From: JBHOQX01 sp042408595
GTDB lineage: Bacteria > Chloroflexota > Chloroflexia > Chloroflexales > Roseiflexaceae
Length of the DNA: 64,000 nt
Reading direction: 5' to 3'
NCBI GenBank assembly: GCA_042408595.1
Contig: JBHOQX010000125.1
Span: 41,605 to 105,604, forward strand
Shown here in pieces: positions 35,484 to 45,096 of the stretch. How positions within the stretch are numbered: the first letter of the stretch is position 1; each line of letters starts with the position of its first letter. The position numbers and the translations under genes were made by a program. The notes under the pieces are model-generated. The model did no database searches. It worked only from the letters and a program-made list of their open reading frames with translations, and was not told the DNA's origin.

Positions 35484-36065
35484 TTACTCCACCGGCTCGA
35501 GCCAGACTGCGCCCTTGTCGGATTGCTGCGCGCTCCACCCTTCGCCGCGCGCGCCCTTGACCCGCCACCAGACGAACCCATCGGCCGCGACCGGCCCTTC
35601 GAGGATCGTCAGCCGCTCGCCCGGCTGGAAGACCAGCGCGACCTTGCCCTTCAGCGAGGGGGCCGTCCGGCCGCGCAGCCCGCCGGTGGCGTTGTTCGAG
35701 ACCTGGGCCGTCCCGCCGACACGCAGCACCGGCGGCGGGGGGGGCGTGGCCGTCGGAAAGATCGGCGTGTTCGTCGGCGCGGCGGTCGCCGCGGGGGTCA
35801 CACGAGCTATCGCCGCCGGGCGGGCCGTCGGCGGCGCGGCCGAGCGGGCCGGCGCGCGCAGCCAGAGGTACGCCCCGCCGGCGATCAGCGCCGCCAGCAC
35901 CAGGCCGAGCGCGACGCCGCATGTCACACCGCCAGGTGTCCGTGTGCGGCGGCGGTAGCGGTCGTAACCGCGGCGGTAGTGGTAGTAGTGCTGGTAATAG
36001 AAGGGGTGCAGCTGATCGCGCTTGGCGTCCTCGACGCCGCGCCGGTACATCTCCTCGGAGTCCAT
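35484..36065 (-). CDS. membrane-anchored SH3b-domain protein
   Basis: 193 residues. A short charged, tyrosine-rich cytoplasmic N-terminus (FYYQHYYHYRRGYDRYRRR) precedes one membrane helix (about residues 48-69). A proline- and threonine-rich linker follows, and then a bacterial SH3 domain (TAQVSNNATGGLRGRTAPSL, GERLTILEGPVAADGFVWWRVK, GEGWSA). SH3b domains usually bind peptidoglycan, so an extracytoplasmic wall-binding role is likely. Start ATG 36065. Confidence 0.82.
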   Translation of the reverse strand: MDSEEMYRRGVEDAKRDQLHPFYYQHYYHYRRGYDRYRRRTRTPGGVTCGVALGLVLAALIAGGAYLWLRAPARSAAPPTARPAAIARVTPAATAAPTNTPIFPTATPPPPPVLRVGGTAQVSNNATGGLRGRTAPSLKGKVALVFQPGERLTILEGPVAADGFVWWRVKGARGEGWSAQQSDKGAVWLEPVE

Positions 36066-36106
36066 GCCGCTTTCGTTCGCTGACCGCCGGGCATGAGAAT
36101 GCAGCG

Positions 36107-36541
36107 CTACTTCCCGACCAGATCCTCGCGCCCCGCCTCGCGCAGGATGCGCGGGTACATCTCGTACATCGGCTCGACCGCCGGAAGCAACTTGAGGATC
36201 TTCGGGATCGGCCCCTTCGCGACGATCTGGCGGCGGGCGAGCGCGGCCATCAGGTTGATCTTGCCCTGCCAGAACTGGTGGGCGACATCGGCCTTCATGC
36301 TCATCTCGACATCCGGCTTCAGGCCGGTGTCATCGCCCCAGACGACATCGAAGTATGCATTTGGCTGCGTCGGCGGGGCGGCGGCGTTGATCGTCACCAC
36401 CGCCTGCGGGTCGTCGTAGCGGAACTGGATGACCAGGTTCGAGTCCTTGATCTTAGGCGCGATGCGCGGATCGCCCTTGGCTTCGTCGTAGAGCTTGCCG
36501 AGCAGCGTATGCAATTCATCGTAGTCCTTGAACACGGCCAT
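36107..36541 (-). CDS. SCP2 sterol-binding-domain protein
   Basis: 144-residue protein matching the SCP2 lipid-binding fold: LVIQFRYDDPQAVVTINAA, AYFDVVWGDDTGLKPDVEMSM and the LMAALARRQIVAKGPIPKIL segment lining the hydrophobic tunnel. Probably binds lipids or acyl chains; partner unknown. GAGGAGG precedes the ATG at 36541. Confidence 0.8.
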   Translation of the reverse strand: MAVFKDYDELHTLLGKLYDEAKGDPRIAPKIKDSNLVIQFRYDDPQAVVTINAAAPPTQPNAYFDVVWGDDTGLKPDVEMSMKADVAHQFWQGKINLMAALARRQIVAKGPIPKILKLLPAVEPMYEMYPRILREAGREDLVGK

Positions 36542-36614
36542 GTGCCCAATCCTCCTCTAGTCTACGTAGCGACAGGAGTTAGAGGCGGATTATACGCCGG
36601 AAGACGGGCGAGCG

Positions 36615-37022
36615 TCAATCGGGCAACGACTCGCCGGTGAAGCCGCCCGGCAGCAATCCGTCCGGCGTCGTCACCAACTGGTCGCCGCGCAGGTTGGCCT
36701 GGATGACAACACAGCGCGGTGCAAGCTCGAGCATGACCTGCCGGCACGTGCCGCACGGGCTGACCGGCTCGGGCGTATCGGCGACCACCGCCAGCGCCAC
36801 GATCTCGCGCTCGCCAGCGGCGTAGGCGCTCACTAGCGCCGCGCGCTCGGCGCAGATCGTCGCTGGGTAGGCCGCGTTCTCGACGTTACACCCGGGAAAC
36901 ACCCGCCCGGAGGCCGTCAGGACGGCAGCGCCGACCGGGAAGCGCGAGTAGGGGGCGTAGGCCCGCGCGCGGGCGGCGATCGCCGCGGCAACCAGCCGCG
37001 CGTAGTCAGGTCGGGTTCTCAC
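36615..37022 (-). CDS. cdd: Cdd, cytidine deaminase
   Basis: Pyrimidine salvage enzyme deaminating cytidine and deoxycytidine. It is a tetrameric-type short form of 135 residues. Zinc ligands are Cys57 in TICAER and Cys90 and Cys93 in SPCGTCRQV, with catalytic Glu59; the substrate motif is GCNVENAAYP. The GTG at 37022 overlaps the 3' end of the corC-like gene by 17 nt, giving the usual family length. The upstream frame extension is a shadow. Confidence 0.92.
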   Translation of the reverse strand: MRTRPDYARLVAAAIAARARAYAPYSRFPVGAAVLTASGRVFPGCNVENAAYPATICAERAALVSAYAAGEREIVALAVVADTPEPVSPCGTCRQVMLELAPRCVVIQANLRGDQLVTTPDGLLPGGFTGESLPD

Positions 37023-38316
37023 CGACCGCCTCCTCGCTCGGCACGCCCTGCCGCGCCGCGCCGGGCGGCGGGAAAGTGACGCGCAGCCGGCGTGGGCCCC
37101 GCCCCTCGACCGAGAGGACCGTGATCGCCACGCCGTCCGGCAGTTCGACCCGATCGCCGACCTGCGGCACACGTCCGAGTTTCTCGTACACCAGCCCGCC
37201 CAACCGGTCGGACTCGTCCGACTCCAGGTGCAGACCGGTCAGGTCGTTCAGGTCATCGAGCGTCACCCGCGCGTCGGCCAGCACCTCGCCCTCGCCGGCC
37301 ACGAGTATTTGCGGTTCCTCCGCGTCGTACTCGTCCTGGATCTCGCCGACGATCTCCTCCAGCAAGTCTTCGATCGTCACGATCCCGGCGGTGCCGCCAT
37401 ATTCGTCCACGACCACGGCGAGATGCACCTTGCGTGCCTTCATGTCCTTGAGCAGCGCGTCCACCTTCATCAAATCCGGCACGAAGTGTGGCGGGCGCAG
37501 CAACTGGCGGATCGGCACGTCGCGCCGGCCCGATTGCAGCAGCGGCAGAATGTCTTTGGCGTACAGAATACCGATGATCTGGTCGATCGTCTCCTCGTAG
37601 ACCGGGATGCGCGAGTGGCCACGGGCGATGATCGTCTGAATCGCCTCGTCGAGCGTGGCGGTCGCGTCCAGCGCGACAATATCGACGCGTGGCACCATCA
37701 CCTCGCGCACGACGGTCTCGCCGAACGAGATCACCCCCTCGATCATCTCGCGCTCTTCCGGCTCGAACACTCCCTCCTCATCGCCGACATTGACCAGCAG
37801 CCGCACCTCTTCGTCGGAGACGAGCGGCGCGGCCGGTGCGGGTTTGCCGGTGAGCAGGCGGAGGAGCGGGCGGGCGATCGTGTCCGCCAGCCAGACGAGC
37901 GGGTGCAACACGTGCGTGCCCCAGACCATCGGGCCGGCGAGCCGGCGCGCCGCCTCGGCGGGCGAGCGCAGCACCAGACCCTTCGGCACCGCTTCGCCGA
38001 ACACGAGCGCGACGAGCAGCAGCAGTGCCAGCGCGCCGATCTGCCAGCCGGGCGGGAAGCCGCGCGTGAGGGAGAGCGTCAGGGCTGTCGCGGTGATCAC
38101 CACCGCGATGTTGAGACACAGCAGAGTCGCCTTGAAACGGAAGGGTTCGTTGAGCAGCGTGTTGAGCAGCTTCGCGCGTGGCGCGTCCTCGTGCTGCAGG
38201 TTTACAAGACGGTGGCGGCTGATCGCGCTCAGGGCGGCGTCCGCTGCCGACGAGACGGCCAGCACCAGCAGGCAGAGCGCCACGCCGATGATGGCCAGGA
38301 GAGAGCCGATGTCCAA
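37006..38316 (-). CDS. CNNM/CorC-type transmembrane CBS-domain protein
   Basis: 436 residues. An N-terminal CNNM (DUF21) domain with four membrane segments (residues about 4-160) is followed by a CBS pair (VMVPRVDIVALDATATLDEA; HFVPDLMKVDALLKDMK, VVVDEYGGTAGIVTIEDLLEEIVGEI) and a C-terminal CorC/HlyC domain (residues about 345-430). The family takes part in magnesium or cobalt efflux; older hemolysin names are misleading. The TTG at 38316 is selected because AAGGAGT lies 9 nt upstream and the first helix begins there. It is followed immediately by cdd. Confidence 0.88.
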   Translation of the reverse strand: MDIGSLLAIIGVALCLLVLAVSSAADAALSAISRHRLVNLQHEDAPRAKLLNTLLNEPFRFKATLLCLNIAVVITATALTLSLTRGFPPGWQIGALALLLLVALVFGEAVPKGLVLRSPAEAARRLAGPMVWGTHVLHPLVWLADTIARPLLRLLTGKPAPAAPLVSDEEVRLLVNVGDEEGVFEPEEREMIEGVISFGETVVREVMVPRVDIVALDATATLDEAIQTIIARGHSRIPVYEETIDQIIGILYAKDILPLLQSGRRDVPIRQLLRPPHFVPDLMKVDALLKDMKARKVHLAVVVDEYGGTAGIVTIEDLLEEIVGEIQDEYDAEEPQILVAGEGEVLADARVTLDDLNDLTGLHLESDESDRLGGLVYEKLGRVPQVGDRVELPDGVAITVLSVEGRGPRRLRVTFPPPGAARQGVPSEEAVGENPT

Positions 38317-38349
38317 TTCCGAAGACTCCTTGTCGCTATAGAAACCCCT

Positions 38350-38381
38350 GGCCCGGGAATGGGCCGCAGCCCTTCCCGGCC
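38350..38381 (-). terminator. hairpin between prs and the corC-like gene
   Basis: GGCCCGGGAATGGGC and GCCCTTCCCGGCC form an imperfect stem of about 13 bp with a CGCA loop, in the 138-nt gap after prs. No T-run. A second GC-rich inverted segment (GAGCGGCGCTCG) lies near 38410. Confidence 0.45.
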
Positions 38382-38454
38382 TCGGATGTTGTGCCAGCCG
38401 GGCAGCCGGCGAGCGGCGCTCGCGGGGGAGGCGACGCGCTCCCACGCCTCACCG

Positions 38455-39393
38455 CTATGTGAACAATGCGCTCACCGACAGATCCTTGTGAATGCGCATG
38501 ATCGCCTCGGCGAAGAGGGGGGCGACGCTCAGGACGCGGACCCGGGCGTTGTTGCAATCTTGCGGCAGCGGGATCGTGTTGGTCACAATCGTCTCGACCA
38601 GTACTGAGCGGGCGATGATCGAGAGCGCGTCGCCAGCGAAGACGCCGTGGGTTGCGCAGGCGTAGACCGTGCGCGCGCCGCGCTCCTTCAGCGCGCCGGC
38701 GGCCTGCGCCAGCGTGCCTCCGGTCGAAATCATGTCGTCTACGATAATCGCCGTCCGTCCCTCAATCTCGCCGACCATCTCCAGCATCTCGACCGAATCC
38801 GGCTGCGGGCGCTGCTTGGCGATGATCGCCAGCCCTGCGCCGATCCGCTCGCGGAAGTTGTTGGCCCGCCCGACGCCTCCGGCGTCCGGCGAGACGACCA
38901 CCGGGTCAGGTAGGTTCAGCTCCCGCACATAATCCGCCAGCAGCGGGCCGGCCTGCAAATGATCGACCGGGATATCGAAAAACCCCTCGATCGCCGGCGC
39001 GTGGAGGTCCATCGTCAGCAGGCGGTCCGCACCGGCGGTGCGGATGAGGTTAGCGACCAGCTTGGCCGAGATCGGCTCGCGCCCGGTGGTCTTCTTCTCC
39101 TGCTTGGCGTAGCCGTAGTACGGGATGACGGCCGTGACGCGGTTGGCCGAGGCGCGGCGCAGCGCGTCGATCAGCAGCAGCAGCTCCATCAGGTTGTGGT
39201 TGACCGGCGGGCAGGTGGGCTGGATGACGAAGACATCCGAGCCGCGCACGTTCTCCTCCAGCTTGATCCGCGTCTCGCCGTTCTTGAACATGCCGACGAT
39301 CGCCCGGCCGAGGTTGATATTCAGATATGCGGCGATCTCCTGCGCCAGCGGCAGGTTCGCATTCCCACTGAAGATTTGCAATCGCCCTTCCAT
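38455..39393 (-). CDS. prs: Prs, ribose-phosphate pyrophosphokinase
   Basis: Makes PRPP from ribose-5-phosphate and ATP for nucleotide, His and Trp synthesis. 312 residues beginning MEGRLQIFSGNANLPLAQEI. Features are the flexible loop YYGYAKQEKKTTGREPISAK, the metal/phosphate-binding DLHAPAIEGFFDIPVDHL, VVVSPDAGGVGRANNF and the PRPP loop AIIVDDMISTGGTL. The ATG at 39393 has CAGGGAG upstream. The in-frame extension to 39549 is unrelated sequence. The 274-nt gap to glmU is mostly repeat tract. Confidence 0.95.
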   Translation of the reverse strand: MEGRLQIFSGNANLPLAQEIAAYLNINLGRAIVGMFKNGETRIKLEENVRGSDVFVIQPTCPPVNHNLMELLLLIDALRRASANRVTAVIPYYGYAKQEKKTTGREPISAKLVANLIRTAGADRLLTMDLHAPAIEGFFDIPVDHLQAGPLLADYVRELNLPDPVVVSPDAGGVGRANNFRERIGAGLAIIAKQRPQPDSVEMLEMVGEIEGRTAIIVDDMISTGGTLAQAAGALKERGARTVYACATHGVFAGDALSIIARSVLVETIVTNTIPLPQDCNNARVRVLSVAPLFAEAIMRIHKDLSVSALFT

Positions 39394-39412
39394 GGCGCTC
39401 CCTGTTGCCTCT

Positions 39413-39440
39413 GGACGGTAGACGATGGACGGCGGACGAA
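39413..39440. repeat. GGACGGT heptamer tract upstream of prs
   Basis: Four units in exact 7-nt register: GGACGGT, AGACGAT, GGACGGC, GGACGAA. The same spelling order recurs after murC and coxL. Nothing else recognisable lies in 39441-39655. Confidence 0.85.
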
Positions 39441-39658
39441 CGCCGGCTGTGCCGGTCGCAGCGCTGTTGCCGACCCTGGCATTGCTCGTCGATTGTGAAC
39501 ACTCTGTAGCCGCCGCGGGCGGCCCGTGGACACTGCCGGAAGGCGGCACAACGATCCAAGGGTGAATCCTCTATCGCGATGTTCCGCTGAGGTAAACAAC
39601 AATATGTGCCTGTCCCTAAACGTACCGTTTCAAGGCATGGCTATTCGATCTGCGATCT

Positions 39659-39712
39659 GCAATCGCCCTACGTTCGTCCTTCGTCCTCCGTCGTTGCTCC
39701 CCTCTCCCCCAT
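39659..39712 (-). repeat. heptamer tract forming the 3' end of glmU
   Basis: On the minus strand, units GACGGAG, GACGAAG, GACGAAC and GTAGGGC continue in 7-nt register through the glmU stop codon (39668-39670). GCGATTGCAGATCGCAGATC-type words lie beyond, at about 39645-39665. Confidence 0.75.
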
Positions 39713-40762
39713 CTGTCGCTTTCCGTCGACGAACTCCCGCCGCAGCCAGGCGAACGGCCCGATCTCCGCCCCGGCGGCCACCGTCGCGCCCTCCACCACG
39801 GAGTCGCGCACCCGTGCTCCGTCACCGACCGTTGCGTCCACGAGTGTCGCGTGCGGGCCGATCACGCAGCGCTCGCCGACGCGCGTCGCGCCTTGCAGAA
39901 GCGTGCCGGGCAGCAGAATCGTGTCCTGCCCGACGGTCACACCGACGTCCACATAGGTCGCCGCCGGGTCGGTGATCGTCACACCGGAGCGCATCAGGCC
40001 GGTGAGAAGCCGCTCGCGCATCACGGCCTCGGCGGCGGCGAGCTGCGCCCGGTCGTTCACGCCCCAGGCTTCGCGCGGGTCGGCAGCGGGGAGCGCCACC
40101 ACTGCGCCGGGGCCGCGCTCGGCGACAGCCTGCGCCACCAGATCGGTCAGGTAGTACTCGCCCTTCGCCGGGTTGCGCGCCAGCCGCCCGACGCGCTCCC
40201 ACAGCCATGGGGCGTTGAAGGCCATCACGCCGCTGTTGCCCTCGGTGATCGCTCGTTGCTCCGGTGTCGCGTCGCGCTCTTCGACCAGGGCGACGACCCG
40301 GCCCGCGGCGTCGCGCACGACGCGGCCGTAGCCGGTGGGCGGGTCGGCATAGAAGCTGACGAGCCCGGCGAGCGCGCGGGTGCGCCGCAGCAAATCGAGC
40401 AGCGCCTGGGCGGTCTCCGGGCGAAGCAGCGGCGTATCGCCGTAGAGCACTAACACCTCGCCCGGCTGTTCGTGCAACGCGCCGCGCGCCTGGAGCACGG
40501 CGTGCCCGGTGCCGAGGCGCTCGGCCTGCACCGCGTAGCCGTACCCCTTGCCGAAGCGCGCCCGCACGGCATCGAGCGTGTCGGGAGCGAGCACGAGCGT
40601 GGTGCGCCCGGCCCTGAGCGCGTCGGCCACCGCGAGTACGTGGCCGAGCATCGGCCGCCCGCAGATCGGATGGAGCACTTTGGGCAGCGCCGAACGCATA
40701 CGCGTGCCCTCGCCGGCGGCGAGCACCACGATGGAGAGCGCGGTATCGTGTGGATCAGGCAT
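39668..40762 (-). CDS. glmU: GlmU-type UDP-GlcNAc pyrophosphorylase, C-terminal domain truncated
   Basis: The 364-residue product has an intact N-terminal nucleotidyltransferase: LAAGEGTRMRSALPKVLHP (residues 15-33), VLYGDTPLLRPETAQ, and the UDP-GlcNAc-site EGNSGVMAFNAPWL. The left-handed beta-helix follows (TYVDVGVTVGQDTILLPGT) but stops right after AEIGPFAWLRREF, where the acetyltransferase part with its catalytic His normally continues for about 90 residues. The final codons come from GGACGAAG heptamers. Only UDP-GlcNAc formation is therefore expected; GlcN-1-P acetylation must come from elsewhere. ATG 40762 starts 8 nt after the tRNA-Gln terminator T-run, with no Shine-Dalgarno. Confidence 0.87.
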   Translation of the reverse strand: MPDPHDTALSIVVLAAGEGTRMRSALPKVLHPICGRPMLGHVLAVADALRAGRTTLVLAPDTLDAVRARFGKGYGYAVQAERLGTGHAVLQARGALHEQPGEVLVLYGDTPLLRPETAQALLDLLRRTRALAGLVSFYADPPTGYGRVVRDAAGRVVALVEERDATPEQRAITEGNSGVMAFNAPWLWERVGRLARNPAKGEYYLTDLVAQAVAERGPGAVVALPAADPREAWGVNDRAQLAAAEAVMRERLLTGLMRSGVTITDPAATYVDVGVTVGQDTILLPGTLLQGATRVGERCVIGPHATLVDATVGDGARVRDSVVEGATVAAGAEIGPFAWLRREFVDGKRQMGERGATTEDEGRT

Positions 40763-40769
40763 CGTGGGC

Positions 40770-40804
40770 AAAAAAAGCACAGTGAAGCGCGACTCCACTG
40801 TGCT
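40770..40804 (-). terminator. intrinsic terminator of tRNA-Gln
   Basis: On the minus strand AGCACAGTG (40804-40796) pairs with CACTGTGCT (40784-40776) over an 11-nt loop, followed by seven T residues to 40770. It lies between tRNA-Gln and the glmU start codon. Confidence 0.88.
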
Positions 40805-40869
40805 GGGTTGGTTCTATTGCGGCGTGGGCCGCTGTGCGTCGCACCGTCATCGCAGGCGACCGGTAAGGG

Positions 40870-40943
40870 TGGCTGCCGGGCCAGGACTCGAACCTGGACA
40901 GACGGATCCAAAGTCCGCCGTGCTGCCATTACACAACCCGGCA
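40870..40943 (-). tRNA. tRNA-Gln (anticodon TTG)
   Basis: Complete cloverleaf on the minus strand: acceptor TGCCGGG/CCCGGCA, discriminator G, encoded CCA (40870-40872). The anticodon stem GCGGA/TCCGT with loop CTTTGGA gives anticodon TTG, and the T-arm is CCAGG-TTCGAGT-CCTGG. Reads glutamine CAA codons. Confidence 0.95.
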
Positions 40944-40967
40944 GCGGCGCCAAGCTATTGCGCGGGC

Positions 40968-40997
40968 ATTATAGCACGGCATGGGAATGCGGTGCAA
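40968..40997 (-). promoter_or_regulatory. tRNA-Gln promoter
   Basis: On the minus strand, -35 TTGCAC (40992-40997), an 18-nt spacer ending TGC, and a perfect -10 TATAAT (40968-40973) form an extended -10 promoter 24 nt before the mature tRNA. Confidence 0.75.
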
Positions 40998-41112
40998 CCG
41001 CGCCGCGGTCCACGCCTACCCGGCAGCGCCCCCGGCGCGGTGTGGAGCAGCAACAGGGAGGCGACGCATCCCCAAGCCCGACCACCATGCAATGCTGGCA
41101 CGTTTCTGACTC

Positions 41113-41154
41113 TTGACAGCAGCAGAAAACTACAGTAAGCTGAAAGTGCTTTCA
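41113..41154 (+). promoter_or_regulatory. lacI-family gene promoter with palindromic operator
   Basis: TTGACA (41113-41118), a 17-nt spacer and TAAGCT (41136-41141) form a promoter. Directly after the -10 lies the 14-nt palindrome TGAAAGTGCTTTCA (41141-41154), the shape of a classical LacI-family operator (compare TGAAAGCGCTTTCA). It covers the expected transcription start, so a bound repressor would block initiation: likely autoregulation. Confidence 0.7.
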
Positions 41155-41211
41155 TTAAAGAACACATCAATATGGGAGCAGCGTCGCTATATCCTTGACG
41201 AGAGTGGTGCC

Positions 41212-42207
41212 ATGCCGGGCGCGACGATCTACGATGTCGCTGAGCGGGCGCGCGTGAGCATCGCCACCGTTTCGCGCGTGCTCAACACGCCGGAGCAGGT
41301 GAATGCGGCGACACGCCTGCGTGTGATAGCGGCGATCGATGAGCTGGGGTTCGTGCCCAGGGCCGAGGCGACGGCACGGGCCCGCAAGGCCACCGGGCGC
41401 GTCGGCGTGCTGGCGCCATTTTTCACCTATCCATCGTTCGTCCAGCGGCTGCGTGGCGTGGCGACAGCGCTCTCTGGCTCGGCCTACGATTTGCTCATTT
41501 TCAATGTGGACTCGGCGGCGCGGCGCGATGCGTACCTCGCCAGCCTGGCCGTCAATCGCCGGCTGGATGGGCTGATTGTGATGGCGCTGCCGTTCAGCCG
41601 CGCGATCGATGAACGCCTCGCCGCGCAGGGTCTGGAGGTGGTGCTGATCGAGGGGCGCGCGCCGCATTTCAGCAGCATCGAGATCGACGATGTCGCCGGT
41701 GGGCGGCTGGTCGCGGAGTATCTGATCGGCTGCGGCCACCGCCGCTTCGGCTTCGTCGGCGATACGGCCGTGCCGGACTATGCCATCCACACCAGCGACC
41801 GCCGGCTCGCCGGGTTCCGCCAGGCGCTACGCGAGCACGGCTACGACCTGCCGGATACGCACATCGCGCTCGGAGTCCACGGGCTGCGCGACGCGCGAAC
41901 GCAGGCCCATTCCTTGCTCGATCTCCCTTGCCCGCCGACGGCGATCTTCGCGCCGAGTGACACGCAGGCCATCGGTGTGCTGAAAGCCGCCCGTGAACGC
42001 GGCCTGCGCGTGCCGGACGATCTGGCGGTGATCGGGTTCGACGACCTGGAGATCGCGGACTATATCGGGCTGACGACCGTGCGCCAACCGCTGGACGAAT
42101 CTGGACGGATCGCCGTCGAGTTGCTCGCTGCGCGGCTCGCGGACAGGAGCCGCCCTGTGCAGCATATCACACTGCCGCTGCGCCTCATCCGCCGGGAGAC
42201 CGCCTGA
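41212..42207 (+). CDS. LacI-family transcriptional regulator
   Basis: 331-residue sugar-responsive repressor. The N-terminal helix-turn-helix is ATIYDVAERARVSIATVSRV (residues 4-23) with hinge region to about 60. The periplasmic-binding-like effector domain contains GRVGVLAPFF, DGLIVMALPF, GCGHRRFGFVGD and VIGFDDLEIADYIGLTTVRQP. The ATG at 41212 is chosen since the HTH starts there. An operator-like palindrome precedes the gene. It lies 179 nt upstream of a sugar ABC importer on the same strand, so it probably controls that importer. Confidence 0.9.
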   Translation: MPGATIYDVAERARVSIATVSRVLNTPEQVNAATRLRVIAAIDELGFVPRAEATARARKATGRVGVLAPFFTYPSFVQRLRGVATALSGSAYDLLIFNVDSAARRDAYLASLAVNRRLDGLIVMALPFSRAIDERLAAQGLEVVLIEGRAPHFSSIEIDDVAGGRLVAEYLIGCGHRRFGFVGDTAVPDYAIHTSDRRLAGFRQALREHGYDLPDTHIALGVHGLRDARTQAHSLLDLPCPPTAIFAPSDTQAIGVLKAARERGLRVPDDLAVIGFDDLEIADYIGLTTVRQPLDESGRIAVELLAARLADRSRPVQHITLPLRLIRRETA

Positions 42208-42386
42208 GATACGGCCAGGCCCGGTGCTGGCAGCATTGCCATCTCGACCCTTCGCGGCGCGGTCGCGAAGCGCGCGATATTTGAAGCGACGGAAGGAGGC
42301 GCCCTATCGCACACATGGCCACACCCCGCAATGGCGCAGGACGGTCAGCGATGTCCGGTTCTACAAAGGTGAGGAGGACAGAATCC

Positions 42387-43769
<1,383 letters not shown>

Positions 43770-43780
43770 CCGGCGGCACC

Positions 43781-43865
43781 GGCGATGCCAGGGGACCGCT
43801 GGTTCCCGGCATCGCCGCCCGCCCGGCCCGTGCCAGCGGGCCGCCGGCACGGGCCGGGCGGGCGG
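43781..43865 (+). terminator. double hairpin between binding-protein and permease genes
   Basis: First hairpin: GGCGATGCC (43781-43789) with GGCATCGCC (43808-43816), extended inward with bulges. Second: a perfect 20-bp stem (43815-43834 with 43846-43865) around an 11-nt loop. Without T-runs they probably protect the binding-protein mRNA 3' end and reduce read-through. A TGGTATCAT extended -10 at 43965-43973 may restart transcription for the permeases. Confidence 0.65.
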
Positions 43866-44144
43866 CGTGCGCCTCTATCTGGAGCGGCAACAGGCCCTCA
43901 CCAGCGGGACGTCGCCATGGTCCTGCCAGTCGACACTCGGCGAACGGCACCGGCACTCGCGTGATGGTATCATGCCGTTGCACGTATGCCGACACAGGGC
44001 CAATGGCCCGGGCCCCCGCCCGGCCGGTTTCCACGGGCGTTGACACGCCGCCACCGCCGCCGCCGGACCTTGCGGTAGAGCGACGCCGGGCGGGCAGGGG
44101 CGCCCGCCTCGCCACATCCCCGGCGCAACGAAAAGGATGGGGCC

Positions 44145-45095
44145 ATGAGCGAACAAGTCGCACGTGTCGGGCAGGCGCCGATCCGGCGCCGATGGACGCT
44201 CTTCGAAGGGCCGCACAGCGAGTTCGCCCGGCGCCGCGAACGACTCGGCTGGTGGCTGATGCTGCCCACCATGCTAGTCGTCGTCATCGTGGCGTTGTAC
44301 CCGCTGGTGCGCACCGTTTTTTTGAGCCTGACCAACGCCCGCCTCAGCGGCGCCCGCCAGACCAGCTTTGTCGGGCTGGACAACTATGCCAGCCTGCTCA
44401 CCGATCCGGCCTGGCTGCGCGCGTTGAGCAATACACTGCTATTCACCGTCTCCTCGGTGTTCTTCGAGACCGTCCTGGGGCTGATCATCGCGCTGGTGCT
44501 GCACTCGAACTTCAAGGGGCGCGGCCTGATGCGCACCGCGATGCTCATCCCCTGGGCCATCCCCACCGTCGTCTCGGCGCGCATGTGGGCCTGGATGTAC
44601 AACGATGTCTTCGGCGTTGTCAACGACCTGCTGGTCACCCGCCTGGGGCTGCTGCCGGAGAAGATCGCCTGGCTGGCCAACCCGTACCTGGCGATGCCGG
44701 CGATCGTCGCTGTCGATGTCTGGAAGACGACGCCCTTTATGGCGCTGCTGCTGCTGGCCGGGCTCCAGGTCATCCCCGAGGATATCTACGAGGCGGCAAC
44801 TGTCGACGGCGCGACGAAGTGGCAGCAATTCTGGACGATGACCCTGCCGCTGTTGCAGCCGGCGCTGATGGTGGCGCTGATCTTCCGCACGCTGGATGCC
44901 TTCCGGGTCTTCGACGTGATCTACGTGATGAAGGGCACCGCGCCGGAGACGGTCTCGGTCTCGATCCTGGCGCGGCAGACGATGATCGACCTGCGGCGCC
45001 TGGGCGAAGGCGCTGCTATGAGCGTGGTGATTTTCATCATCCTGGCGATCTTCGTCGTGCTCTATACGCGCTTCGTGCGCGTGGAGGAGGCCTGA
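44145..45095 (+). CDS. sugar ABC transporter permease (MalF-like)
   Basis: 316-residue inner-membrane permease with six helices. The ATPase-contact EAA loop is EDIYEAATVDGATKWQQFWTMTLPLLQPAL (residues about 212-241). NARLSGARQTSFVGLDNYASL is typical for the family's first periplasmic loop. One base separates its stop from the next permease, so the two are translationally coupled. The preceding gap holds a possible promoter. Confidence 0.92.
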   Translation: MSEQVARVGQAPIRRRWTLFEGPHSEFARRRERLGWWLMLPTMLVVVIVALYPLVRTVFLSLTNARLSGARQTSFVGLDNYASLLTDPAWLRALSNTLLFTVSSVFFETVLGLIIALVLHSNFKGRGLMRTAMLIPWAIPTVVSARMWAWMYNDVFGVVNDLLVTRLGLLPEKIAWLANPYLAMPAIVAVDVWKTTPFMALLLLAGLQVIPEDIYEAATVDGATKWQQFWTMTLPLLQPALMVALIFRTLDAFRVFDVIYVMKGTAPETVSVSILARQTMIDLRRLGEGAAMSVVIFIILAIFVVLYTRFVRVEEA

Positions 45096-45096
45096 C

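Noticed and set aside
37006..38316. Hemolysin function for the CBS-domain membrane protein
   Set aside because: Domain set is CNNM-CBS-CorC_HlyC, a metal-transport-associated family; hemolysin is a legacy name.
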